21,902 nucleotides of DNA from Scytalidium lignicola (lineage: Eukaryota; Ascomycota; Leotiomycetes). Shown here in pieces: positions 1 to 10,495 of the stretch. The stretch's first letter is position 1, and every line of letters begins with the position of its first letter. The stretch lies in NCBI GenBank assembly GCA_002812745.2, contig NCSJ02000507.1, positions 1 to 21,902 of the forward strand, written 5' to 3'. The notes under the pieces were generated by a model, which searched no databases, had not been told where the DNA came from, and saw only the letters and a list, made by a program, of their open reading frames with translations. Position numbers and translations under genes: made by a program.

Positions 1-760
1 AAAACAACTAGATTAAGTGATAAACTAGACTAAGTAAAGATAAGACTATATGAAATTAAAAAAGTTTATAAACTTTTAATGTATAAATTGAAGTTATTAA
101 CAACAGTTAAGATATATCTTATTTTCTATGTTTTACTTTTTAAACTAACACTTAAGAATACTTAAATGTTAATATTAGAAGAAGTCAATCCAGAAAGAAA
201 ATACAAAGTTNAAAAAAATAATCAATTATAAGATATATTATAAGAAATTATAATACTTAGTTAAATGAATAAAATACTTAAAAAGCGAAAATAAATGAAA
301 ACCTACTTTTAATCTTATAAGTTATAAAAAGTTATTAAAAGGATATTACTAAACTTATTTTAGAATAGATTTCTAGGCAATAGAATTATAAGGTTAAAGA
401 AGAAGGAGTTGATAGTAGAAGAAGAAATTATGTTTAAGTCAACAGAGTATAACTCTGAGGATTACAAGGAACTTTGTTTCTCTTACCTCTCTTTACTCTC
501 TTTAATGTTTAACTTATCTAAGGTCTTTAGATTACAACATACCATTTCCTTAGTATGTCTTTGAAGGAAAACCTATTGTTTATCCAAGCAAACAAGATGA
601 GTAACAGCCTTAACCAAGGCCTAAGAAGCCTAGGTCAAAGCAATGGAGGTCTTCTTATACTCAGAAGAAAGGTGTTTGTCTTTGTGTTTATATAACTCTC
701 AAGAGGGTATATAAAGATACTCATCATCACATTTATAATTATTATAAACATACTCTTTAC

Positions 761-898
761 AATGATTAGAATCAAGAACTATCTTGTATAATAATCCTTT
801 TTATTTGTAATATATACAAGATATTACTTTAATCTTAAGGTTTTGAATATAAATATTAAGACTTAATCTTTCTTAGTGTTTTCTTGATTATAATCATT
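761..898. repeat. Nested inverted repeat (stem-loop-like) in AT-rich DNA
   Basis: Bases 761-778 pair with 881-898 as an inverted repeat, 17 of 18 positions matching. Inside it, TATCTTGTAT at about 780-789 pairs perfectly with ATACAAGATA at about 814-823. A further 8-bp pair (TGTTATCA ... TGATAACA) lies just downstream at about 909-941. It may be a small inverted-repeat element or the ends of a decayed LTR. In such AT-rich sequence some pairing is expected by chance. Confidence 0.4.
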
Positions 899-1020
899 CT
901 AATAAATTGTTATCATCAGGACTTGAATGTTTTGATAACATGTTGGAAAAGAAGAATAAACTAACAAACAATGAGATTGTTTATGATGATAGTTAAATAT
1001 TAAGACAATGTTAATACAAA

Positions 1021-1340
1021 AAGGGGATAATATTATAAGATTGACTGAACAAGCTAATTAGTATAAGCCTGAGGCTTAATACATAACAGGTGTACATAAA
1101 GAACTTAACAATTAAAAGGTCATGTAATTAAGATTATAAAATTAGAATAATCCAATGATCTAAGGACTTAGATCAAGAGATTAGGGTAATTTAATAATCT
1201 AACTTTATTTCATTATCTATATAAATATGTTATAAGAACATAAGAGTAGACTCCTTATATTCAATCTAAATATATTATTAAATCTTACCTTTAACCTAGT
1301 CACTTACTTAAGTATTATATGTTTTTACTGTCCTTAAACA
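1021..1340 (+). repeat. Probable decayed LTR preceded by a polypurine tract
   Basis: A purine run (AAAAAGGGGATAA, ending at about 1030) is followed directly by TATTATAAGATTGACTG. This is the arrangement expected at the start of a 3' LTR (polypurine tract, then TG...) if the first TG has become TA by RIP. A TATA-like CTATATAAATATG lies about 190 bp in, where an LTR promoter would sit. The right edge is a guess from the TTAAACA near 1335. I found no second copy of this LTR in the window, so it may be a remnant or a solo end. Confidence 0.4.
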
Positions 1341-3730
1341 TTTACCTTATCTTTAGTTATCTAATAACCTGAATAGTATAGTTTTATAACATTAAGTTAT
1401 GAAAACTTATAATTATAAGTTGATCTATAACCTTGTCATTTGTATTTATTCTAAAAGTTATTAACCTTAAATTTAAGAGTAATAACCTTGTTTATAAACA
1501 TTGTAAATCTACAATAAAAGTGAAATATAACAATGTAAGGGTAATCTCTTAAGTTATCTTTAACAAGCTTGATTTGTTGTATAATTATACTTATACACTA
1601 TTCTACATACTTTAACATGTGTTTGTAAAAGGAATCTTAATAATAATCAACCATTGAAAAGGTCAAGAATAAGCTAAGTCTTTTAAGATGATGAATATAA
1701 GTTTTAAGTTTAAATACTTTGCTTTTCTAAAATAATTATATACCTTAAAGGTTGTTAACAAAGCAAAAGATAGAATTTATAAATAATTAAGCTTATAGAG
1801 AATTAATATTTATAAAAGCCATTTGTAAATCTTCGATTTGAATATTTAGAAACTAAAGATCTTGAACTTTATTATTCTTGTCCTTAAAATTAATATCTTG
1901 ACATATTAATCTAGAGTAATTCTTGTAAACATAGTAAGAGTTTTAAGATTTAATTTAACTATACATAAAGATGTTAAAAACTATATATCAAAAGTGTAAA
2001 TAATGAGCAAACTAGTTGTCCTTATACTTGATCAAGTATTCAATATACAAACTATAATCTATAAATTTAATTCAAGGTATTATATATTTAGCCTTACTTG
2101 TAAGAAATAACATAAGAAAAGCTAAACTTAATAATGCTTGATTTTTATTGAATTCTAACAATAGTATAAGCTTAAATAAAAGCATAATTAAATGTATAAT
2201 ATGTTTATGAACATCCCTTCGAAGCTGTTCAAGCTTATCCTATTCTATAATCAAATCAAGAATTGTTAAAGTATTAAGTTCAAACTCCTTGTCCTTGTTT
2301 TTTTGTATATTGTCTAAAGAGCTAAGATATTGTTTAGAAGGTTGTTCAAGGTTTTTAATAACAATCTCATAAATTATAATACTCTTTATAATACTGTTAT
2401 TCTGTAAAAGTTAAGTAAAGGTCTGTATATCCACTTCAATATCTTGATAACCTAAGTAATAGTATTTTAAATATTCTAACTATATATAAACAAGTTCTTG
2501 TTATACTTAAAAGTTATAAATAAATTGATAATTAAGATTCATATTCTAATTTATATTACTTAATCAGAGAATAATAATATCTAAGTTAGAAAGTAACATT
2601 AAAAGCTTATTGTAAACTTTCTTTATGTCTTTTAAAAAGTTGATAATATACTTAGTATATTTATATTATTAACTATGAACTTAACAAACTTTTATATAAA
2701 TGTAAACTCTAATAATTAGCATCTCCTTAACTTATGTTAAGGAAAGTAGTTTTGTAAGAAAATCTCCTAAATCTAAATGATTCTCCATGCTCATTAAATC
2801 AAGTTCATCTACATGTTTTAACCTGTCCTTTCTCTTATACTTTATATACTTGTTATCTTGAATATTCATATAAAATTACTTTTCTTAACAAGCATTATAT
2901 GTCTTAAGTATATCCTTCTTTAGTTCAACATGAAAGTCTTGTATTAACAGTTAATTATCTTCTAAAACAACTAATTAAAAGGCTTGATTATTTGGTAGCA
3001 TAAGTTCAAGTACAACTGTAGTATAAAATGTTATTGAAGAAGAAACTATACAAGTTGTAACTTGAATCAAAGAGGTTGTACAAACTGTAGTTGTATAAGC
3101 TAGCTTAAGAGAAGTTATAAGAGTTGTAAAAGGTATAGTTAAGCTAAGAAGTATAGTTATTAGTTGTAATCAAGGTGTAATTGAAAGAGAACCTAGTATA
3201 AGCATATTATCAATTGTAATTCTTGTAGTAAAAGGAGATTAAGGCATATTCTGAGTTACCAAAGTACTTAGGGAAAGTGTAACTAAATGTTTAATATACT
3301 AGTAATCTTCATATTGATAACGCCTTTGAATAACTACTTGTTCTTGATGTGTTAGAGTTGTAACAAGGTTATCTTGACTATTCTAACCTTGAGGAAGGTA
3401 AGTAAAAACTACTTGACATGTTCTTTGCTAGTACTTTGGTTTAAAAGGAGTAACAAAAGATTTAACAACTTCAAGTGTATGTTTATCTTCATAGCATTTA
3501 GTATAACATTTAACGATTGATTTATTATTTCTAGAAGAGATAAAACTCATAATATCAAGTATTTAATAGTAATTAGGGCATTTCTGAAGTGTTAGTAATA
3601 CTTTCAAGGATAAAGGCATTTTGGTTGTTTACATTAAATTGTTTACAAGACTCATCTTGTAACAACAGCAATACCTTATTTTATCAGCGATTTGTATTAA
3701 AATTGTAGTATCATCATTTCGATTTTATAT

Positions 3731-4560
3731 AACTTCCAGAAATAGAGATGNTTTTCTGCTGGATACAACTCTTTCCTAGCGAAATACACCAAAATATTTG
3801 TACTCGGCAGAAAACAGCGTTAAAAGTCAGAGTGGTCAGTCAATTGTGCAAGGCGGTAAGGACGAACGACGATTTGAGCCTTCCATGCAACCAAAACGTG
3901 CTTAATAGAAGCTCACTGACGCTCGCTTCAACAAGATGGTCAGATTACTAACAAATTACTATGGGGAGTGGTGGTCCGGGCATGTCCGACACCGGCGATT
4001 TGGAGTCAATTTAAGTAAGGCCTTGAAGTATTACAGAGTACCACCGAGCACTTGAACATGTACGCAGTTAAATCAGGTACTTATACTGCCAAATTATGTA
4101 ATACTATTCTAATTCTTTAGCAGATTTGATGACTTTTGCTGTAAATTTTATATATGTAATAGAATTAGTGGTAAAATTGCTTTTAAAATTACAATTGTAA
4201 AATAATAACAAAGAATAAGAGGTAATATGGTCTAATTGTTATACTGAAGCCCACTGACTTATTGGCTGGCTACTTAGGCAATAAGTTATATTAACGTATG
4301 ATAGAACATATATTTTTCTTATTAAAATTTGATTGTGTGATTCAAGGTGTTTAGTGGTCAAAAATGTAAAAATATTTAATTCAAAATACGTGATTTAAGC
4401 GAGACGTCAACCGTACTATTAAGCTCTTAACTGTACTCTAACATTAATAATTTGACATATAATTTTATTTATACATTTGCCTCTTAAAATCACTAACTTT
4501 AATTACTGTTATGCTCTTAATCCGATAGTTTTTTTTTTTGAACTCTTTAAAACAACAAAC
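3731..4560. other. Transition zone without a recognisable gene
   Basis: Composition rises abruptly at about 3750-4020, giving an island of near-normal GC with CpG-rich words such as GGTCCGGGCATGTCCGACACCGG at 3973-3995. It then falls back to AT-rich DNA to about 4560. An open frame at 3748-3951 has no family features and includes an N at codon 2. The island could be the less-mutated end of a transposon or a scrap of unique DNA. I see no RNA gene. Confidence 0.5.
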
Positions 4561-4599
4561 TAATATAATGTGGTAAGGAATTCCTGTTCTTTACGTACA

Positions 4600-4745
4600 T
4601 AGTATGTTCGAGCGGAGACCGCGTATGGAGACCCCGTACCCCAGATTTCCCCACACTTTACCCTTTGGCATATATAGTACCGTAGTAGTTATCATAATCA
4701 AGCCTTCCTTTCTCTTATTCTACTGCAGCATGTTGCCATTTGATT
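4600..4745 (+). promoter_or_regulatory. Promoter-like segment with no intact gene behind it
   Basis: Two CreA-type consensus sites (SYGGRG, read on the minus strand) sit at 4639-4644 (CTGGGG) and 4649-4654 (GTGGGG). A TATA-like GCATATATAG follows at about 4669, then pyrimidine-rich CCTTCCTTTCTCTTATTCT, then an ATG at 4731. That order is typical of a fungal promoter, but the frame from this ATG stops after ten codons. No recognisable coding continues before the transporter gene ends at 5038. It may be the leftover 5' end of a deleted gene. The rest of 4561-5037 shows nothing else. Confidence 0.35.
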
Positions 4746-5037
4746 GGTTGGTTGTTGCTTAGCTCTACTTTACGGCCCCTTACAGAACGTGCACCTACGA
4801 ACCCATATTGCCACCGTACGTAATCAACCGTACAACCAGATCGCACTCTTACACAATACACGAACTCTTAAAAGTATTGATAATTCTGACTTGATAAGAG
4901 AAACCGGAATGGCTTTTTCAATTCAATCAAGTTATCTCTATGCTCAAATACAGTTAAGCCAAACCTTTTGCTGTATCTGGGTGAGCTTCTGTGTGCAAAA
5001 GCTTCATCCACTCAAAGACATCCGATTATGCTACATA

Positions 5038-6934
5038 TTAAACGTCATTTAGGTCCATGTGCTCTAACTGAGATACGTCTTCCTTGGTTAAGGTAGATCT
5101 GTCAGAAGGAACATCGGGGCTGCTGTGGGCTTCCTTGACTCCCACATTGAGTGTTTTTGCAATCCTCTCCTCAAGATCCTTTGTCTCCTTTTCTGAGAGA
5201 TGATTGATGTCAATCGCGACCTTTTCACCGAAGAGGGTCCCGATTTCCTCCAAAGTCAGACCTTTAGTTTCTGGGAAGTATAAAACCATGAATGGAAGCA
5301 TGACGGTTGGTACAATAATGAAGACAAGATAGTATTTCCAGCCAATGTTATTAAAAGCTGGGCCAGCCGCTGTGGTGTAAGCTGATGAAATTACATTAGT
5401 GTGGGGCCACTTAAACTGAAGCTTCTAGTCTTTAACTTATAAACTTACCTGTTGTCAGCAGGAACAAACTGCTAACTGAAAATCCTACTCCTTGAGCACG
5501 GATATGAGTGGGAAAGATCTCAGAGCAATATACGTAGCTTGAGACGTCAATTCCAAATCCATAGAATGTGACGAAAAGGAACATGAACGCAACCGCGGCT
5601 CCAGATCCTGCTTTGTTGGTGTTTTCTGTTCCGCCGTACCTAGCTACCAACGCGGTCACTATACTGACACAGCATATTGTCCCGCTCTTAAAATGAAATA
5701 AGCTAATATTTCTACTATTGCAAGGTGATCGAGACTTACAATACCAATTGTGAGGATTCTGATTCTCCCGATACGATCTATGAGCATCGCGTTCACGAAA
5801 TTGAGGCAGGCTGCCCAGGTATTGTAACAAGCTAAAAGTAAGAGAGGAGTCGACCCACTCAAGCCCAAGTTTGTAAGTTCAAGGACCTGATAAGATCAAT
5901 TAGTTTAACCACGGGTTAAATTGAGGATGAGATAGATATACCATGTAGTTTGCAATTACAAGGACCCCTGTGCTCTGGCACATGGCTTGGATGAAGAAAC
6001 CATATAATAGACGCTTGCGATATGTGGGGACCTTGAAGATCTGCCAAAGATTGTCAAGCTTGTAGTCATGTTCAAGGCTCAACTGTTGTTGGATCTGGAC
6101 AAACTCCTGGCGAGCACCGATATGCTCAGGATCAGATGGATTGTTGTGCAGTTTTTCAAGAACTTCCAAACCTATGTTTCAGTTGTTAACCAGGACGTTA
6201 GTGCAGACGTAGTGGAGATGTTAGAAGCACCTTTTTGGTCATGACCGTTGTTAATAAGCCATCTAGGTGACTCGGGAATGAATGGACTACCAACTAGAAG
6301 CAGGAGAGGTGCAACAATTTGAAGTGCCAATAGGAGCCGCCATTGAATTGCTGGATTGGTCTCATAATAAGTCCCAAAGCCACACCAGCCAGCACAGCCC
6401 TAGACATACGATATCAGCTTTTTCGTAGTGTTACATAAATGGGTAATATCTTACATATGCACAACAGATGACAAAGCCATGGGAACCCACGAGACGTCCT
6501 CTCTGAGCAGCTGGTGAGATCTCGGAAATGTACACGGGGATAGTTGAGTTTATCATGCCAACTCCGATACCGTTGAGGAATCGTGCGACGAGGAACATAG
6601 CAATATGTACCGACCCAGCCTGGAGAGCAGCAGATATAATGCAAATGACAGAGATGATCTGGATTGCTCGTTTACGGCCGAGCTTATCCAGGAGCCAGAA
6701 AACAGTCCAGCAGCCGATNGCGCCGGCACCTGCATAGAGACCATTGGATGCACCAATAATGGAACCGCCATAAGAGCTTGTGGACACGAAGTCAAAGTAC
6801 GAAAAGAAGGAAGGCAATCCAATAACAGAACCGATAATAGCGGAGTTGAAGCCATATGTAAACGATCCAAGGGATGAGAAAAATGCAACTGCAAAATTGT
6901 ATCGGTTGGCTCTCGCTCTGACATGCGGCGCCAT
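5038..6934 (-). CDS. MFS sugar-type transporter (sugar porter family), 6 exons, 535 aa
   Basis: Probable proton-coupled plasma-membrane importer of a sugar or small polyol/acid. Exons read downward: 6934-6455, 6399-6231, 6171-5942, 5886-5740, 5686-5449, 5381-5038. Introns are 53-67 nt, and the total of 1608 nt closes in frame. Family signatures are GFNSAIIG in helix 1 (about residue 28), DKLGRKR in the helix 2-3 loop (83-89), RFLNGIGVGM then PVYISEISPAAQRGRLVG (118-150), PESPRWL (202-208), GLSGSTP, and PETKGLTLEEIG (from about 458) before a charged cytoplasmic tail. The helix-5 region resembles fungal lactose-permease-like porters, but substrate cannot be read from sequence. The N at 6719 falls in a GCN codon, so it is alanine whichever base is correct. 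The start at 6934 gives a normal short N-terminus. It is the outermost gene of the minus-strand group. Confidence 0.93.
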
Positions 6935-7220
6935 ATTTGCTGGATCAGCCGATTGGCGATAAAATAAGTCAGCAGTGTACAGTATAGTGTAAGTAGGATT
7001 TTGGGAGTCCGAGGATGCCCGGATTAGTTCAGTCTGCCTGGAGAGTTCCCTTTTCCTTATACCTTTTCGCGCTTTGACGATGACTTTCAGCGTGGCGTCG
7101 GGTTACCCCAGAACCCCGCAGAACGATCTCCGAGTTATCAATTAGTACAATTACCCCAGAAAATAGTTTACAGGCCCAGACCTCAATAGTTGCGGTATGG
7201 CCTACTATCAATATTGGGCG
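6935..7220 (-). promoter_or_regulatory. Transporter promoter with TCGG elements and CreA-type sites
   Basis: Read on the minus strand, TCGGAGATCG lies at 7133-7124 and TCGGACTCCC at 7012-7003. The first shares ten bases with an element in the EthD/reductase promoter. Three consensus CreA sites (SYGGRG) occur on the minus strand: CTGGGG at 7111-7106, GCGGGG at 7119-7114 and CTGGGG at 7159-7154. This suggests pathway-specific induction plus carbon catabolite repression. Both are sequence matches only. Confidence 0.5.
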
Positions 7221-8863
7221 TTAACGTTTGGCCCCATTGACAACAATTGATTGTAATTGTTTGCTAGTTGGGCTACTATATAGTTTCAATACTAATGAAC
7301 TGATTTTATATCACATCATATTGTTAGTGTCTTCTTTATATGCATTTTTAGCACCTTTAAATTTCTTCTCTTCTATCTTCCTTATTTATAGCACCGATAT
7401 TTCGAAAGATTCAATCTCTAACCGTCTATCCTTTTGGATTCATAAGTGTTTTAAAAAATCCAGGCAATGTAACATCTTCGTATGCCAAAAATGGCCCTCA
7501 GGTGATCTCACTGAAGTCGTGATATATCGAGTTGCCTTCCCTATTACTTTCAAGACGGCAGCTCTTATTCTTCTTTCTCCATCTGCGCCTTTAACTATGT
7601 ATAATGTTTCATAATATCAACTGTCAACATGCACTTTAACACTGAATCCAAACTAGGTTTGACTAACTGCAACACGCCCAATGTAGGTTAAGTTCAAGCG
7701 AATTTCTATGAAGTTCAAGGTTGCAGAAATCGGTATTATTAGGAGACGTGACCTTTGCCACGTTAGAGGCATTGAGATAGCGGCACTCATTCCCCGCGGT
7801 AAGTAAGCAACTTATTCCGAAGACATGCGAAGATATTACTCTATGGGAAGAAGTGGTGCTAACAACAGTTTAAAGCGCGGCTTTACAGTGCGGCTTTCCA
7901 TCGCCGATCTCAACATAACTAAGGACGTTATATATCGCTATATTCGAATACCGCATATTGGACTCAGTATCTTTGAAGTTGCATACACAGGTGTGTTTCA
8001 CCCTCGGTGTCCACATCCCTCATTTTGTTGGGTGCCACTGCTTATATCTTCATCTGCAGCTAGTGACAGGTCGTGGATGACTAGACTACATAGGGTCGGG
8101 TCATATGGTACCGGGTTCAGGAACTAATGAGCCTGGGCCTTCTGCAGTGATGCTTATAAGTATCGATCCCTAATGGAAGGGTTGATCGTCCTGTAGTACA
8201 CTAAACTACACTGATATTTCGTTGCTAGTTAACCTATGTCTATGTTGGTGTCTCTCGCGAGTCTTCGCAGACAATTTGACTTATGACGCGGCTTTTGGCC
8301 ACGACCTCTATACTCCGGAAGGTTCCGAGGATTCCAAAGATGGCCTTTGGGAGGCTGACAGCGTGCGATTATTAATATCCGTGGTCATATAGCAGCATGG
8401 AGTATCAATATAGCCTATCGAAAGGTTACTACTATGGAGATGGTGGTGTCCGAATGCCTTGGAACTCATAGCGGGGCATCGTGCTATTCATTCATACTGT
8501 TATTAATATGCTTCTATAGCGAAAACACGGTCGTAGAGAAGCCACCTTTAGTAAAGCCAAATTACAATATCGTTTCCTCAAACTTTGTTTCTTGTACTCT
8601 CAGAAAACATGAAACCAAGCTCTAGCAGTTACCTACCCGGACTACTACCTAGGTATTTCTATGACAAGGATGCAGATGAAAATTTAAACCTCCTAGAATC
8701 TGGGGGTAAAAGCAGAAGANTTTTTGTTTCGCCTCATATATAATTAAGATTCGCACAAAATGAACATCTTCAAAATACACTTAAAAAACAAACAGTATGA
8801 CACGTGTTATGGTGCTTCTGAAAAAGTGGAAGATAACAAGTTCTATATACTATGCTTAATATG
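7221..8863. other. Long intergenic region, no gene recognised
   Basis: About 1.6 kb separates the start of the transporter from the end of the monooxygenase. Open frames at 7228-7614, 7825-8127 and 8434-8625 show no domain, no biased composition and, in part, no ATG. A stretch of about 37 codons ending in TAG at 8389 (about 8276-8389, plus strand, following TTCGCAG, which could be a splice acceptor) looks mildly protein-like, with many acidic residues, but has no partner exon I can join. It may be a gene relic. I see no tRNA and no terminal repeats. Confidence 0.55.
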
Positions 8864-10495
8864 TTATGCAAGGACGAATCCCTTGTATCCGGACTTTGCG
8901 CTCTCCCAACATTTCTGCTTGTACATCGTCATGCCGGCCATGTAATTGAGAGCCTCCTTCGGCTTTCCAGGAATATTTGTACCAAAATACCAGCTTTCAG
9001 TGTCAGAAAATAGGCCTTCCTTACCGACATCATTGACGTGAGTTCGCCACTCTGACTCAGCTTCAAGTGTTGGTTTAATGACTTTAAGATCGTTGTCACG
9101 AAGATAACAAAGAGCCTGGCCGATCCACTCGCCCTGCGCCTCAGCAGAGCAAGGTCCAGTGGCAAAGGCTGTTGGAGCTTGTGGGCCGTATACCATAAAC
9201 ATATTAGGAAAGCCGACAGAAGTCATCCCAAGATATGTCCAGACGCCCTGTGCCCATTTGTCTTTGAGCGAAATTCCATCTTCACCCCGAATATCGATGA
9301 GAGTAATACCACCAGAAATTGAGTCGAAACCCGTAGCCATTACTATCACGTCTAATTTATGTTCCACCCGATTTTTCATTTTAATCCCTTCCGCTGTAAA
9401 GGTTTCCACCGGAGTCTTTTTCAGATCGACGACCTTGGCATTCGGCTGGTTGAAAACCTCAAAGTAGTTCTGCTCCAAGCTGACACGCTTAGTTCCATAT
9501 GGATGTGGTGGATTGGCAGGAGCTAGTATCTCGGCCACAGCAGGATCCTTGATCCTCTTGATGGTCTTTTCGCGCCAGAACTTGTATGCTGTGTCATTTG
9601 CCTGTTTATTTTGTAGAACATCTTTATAAGTGCCGAGCCAAAAATGCAAACCTCCTGTTGTATACAGCTTTTGGTACATCTTAAGCCGTTCTTCTTCCGT
9701 TACCTTTAGGGCTTCTCCTGTGTCAAAGTCATAGAGAAAACCGGCAAATGTCGACTTGATCTTTTTGACACTCTCAGGATATTCTTCTTTCATCTGCTTG
9801 TTCCTGGCCTCGGATATATCATATTGTCCCATTGGCAATGCATAGTTGGGAGTTCTTTGGAAAACGGTAAGTTCAGAGACGATAGGAGCTATGGTTTGGA
9901 TAACCTGGACGCCACTAGCCCCGGTTCCGATCACACCGACACGCTTCCCTTTGAGGTCGATACCTTCTTGTGGCCACTCCGATGTGTGATACTTTAACCC
10001 CTTGAACGATTCCATGTTTTCAAAGGGAGGTGTATAAGACTTTGAAGCGAAACCTGTACAGAAGAGTATGTATTTTGAGTGGGCAGTGACCTTGTTGGAA
10101 TCCACATCCCTTACTTCCGCAACCCACTCCTTTGCGTCTTTATCCCAATGCGCTGCTGTAACACGAGAGTTAAAGCTGATATCCTTTTTTAAGTCCCACA
10201 CACGATCAACATGGTCGAAATATCGGCGAAGCTCATCTCTGCCTGGGTAACGTTGAGACCACTTCCAGCCGTCGAAAGTTTCATTTGCTGTAAACTGATA
10301 GACCGGACACTCGGTATCAACACGCGCTCCGGGATAGCAGTTCCAATACCATATGCCTCCCAATGCTGCTCCTGCTTCGAACATATGGACCGAGAAGCCT
10401 AGTTTGCGGAGATGATGGAGATGGTAAGTCCCGCCAAAGCCTCCACCTACGATGATAACATCATAGGTATGGCTTGTATTCTCGATTGATCCCAT
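8864..10495 (-). CDS. Type I Baeyer-Villiger monooxygenase (FAD, NADPH), 543 aa
   Basis: Predicted to insert one oxygen atom from O2 next to a ketone carbonyl, giving an ester or lactone, with FAD bound and NADPH as reductant. A single intronless exon encodes all motifs. First Rossmann fold GGGFGG is at 17-22. ARVDTE at 57-62 supplies the conserved active-site Asp60. The Baeyer-Villiger fingerprint FxGxxxHxxxWP is complete at 164-175. The NADPH Rossmann GTGASG is at 190-195. KR at 336-337 lies before YFEVFN and matches the catalytic arginine region of phenylacetone monooxygenase. The ATGFD motif is at 387-391. Length matches the cyclohexanone/phenylacetone/steroid monooxygenase group. The start has MGSIENTSHTYDVIIVGGG, the usual short lead. 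Substrate is unknown; neighbours suggest a cyclic or branched ketone made by the dehydrogenase and reductase. It has no intron while every neighbour has introns, which may hint at a separate origin. Confidence 0.95.
   Translation of the reverse strand: MGSIENTSHTYDVIIVGGGFGGTYHLHHLRKLGFSVHMFEAGAALGGIWYWNCYPGARVDTECPVYQFTANETFDGWKWSQRYPGRDELRRYFDHVDRVWDLKKDISFNSRVTAAHWDKDAKEWVAEVRDVDSNKVTAHSKYILFCTGFASKSYTPPFENMESFKGLKYHTSEWPQEGIDLKGKRVGVIGTGASGVQVIQTIAPIVSELTVFQRTPNYALPMGQYDISEARNKQMKEEYPESVKKIKSTFAGFLYDFDTGEALKVTEEERLKMYQKLYTTGGLHFWLGTYKDVLQNKQANDTAYKFWREKTIKRIKDPAVAEILAPANPPHPYGTKRVSLEQNYFEVFNQPNAKVVDLKKTPVETFTAEGIKMKNRVEHKLDVIVMATGFDSISGGITLIDIRGEDGISLKDKWAQGVWTYLGMTSVGFPNMFMVYGPQAPTAFATGPCSAEAQGEWIGQALCYLRDNDLKVIKPTLEAESEWRTHVNDVGKEGLFSDTESWYFGTNIPGKPKEALNYMAGMTMYKQKCWESAKSGYKGFVLA

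Larger units (their letters stand above)
1..3730. repeat. AT-rich, gene-free, RIP-like repeat block
   Basis: No credible coding frame exists in this block on either strand. GC content is very low (13 of the first 60 bases are G or C), and I count only about seven CpG dinucleotides in the whole block. This matches ascomycete AT-rich isochores made of transposons mutated by RIP (C to T on both strands). Parts still look like retroelement pieces: a polypurine-tract-plus-LTR candidate near 1021 and paired inverted repeats near 761-898. About 3000-3240 is rich in GTTGTA/TTGTAA words and may be a decayed low-complexity coding stretch. Which families contributed cannot be read directly. Confidence 0.75.

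Noticed and set aside
3000..3240. Recurrent GTTGTA/TTGTAA words, considered as a tandem repeat
   Set aside because: Spacing is irregular and no constant unit emerges. Decayed low-complexity coding or simple AT-rich bias is more likely.
3748..3951. 67-codon frame at the edge of the AT-rich block
   Set aside because: An N falls in codon 2, no recognisable domain is present, and it lies in a GC island that more likely belongs to a repeat.
4744..5052. 102-codon open frame, plus strand
   Set aside because: It begins at a TTG rather than ATG, has no domain or compositional bias, and overlaps the end of the transporter gene on the other strand.
7228..7614. 128-codon open frame with hydrophobic stretches, plus strand
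   Set aside because: It starts at TTG, and its hydrophobic runs are explained by T-rich DNA. No family motif and no plausible splicing partner.
8276..8389. Short protein-like frame following a possible splice acceptor
   Set aside because: No upstream exon or start could be joined and no known domain appears. Kept only as a remark in the intergenic entry.
8434..8625. 63-codon ATG-initiated frame
   Set aside because: Short, unbiased, no motif, and located in ordinary intergenic DNA.
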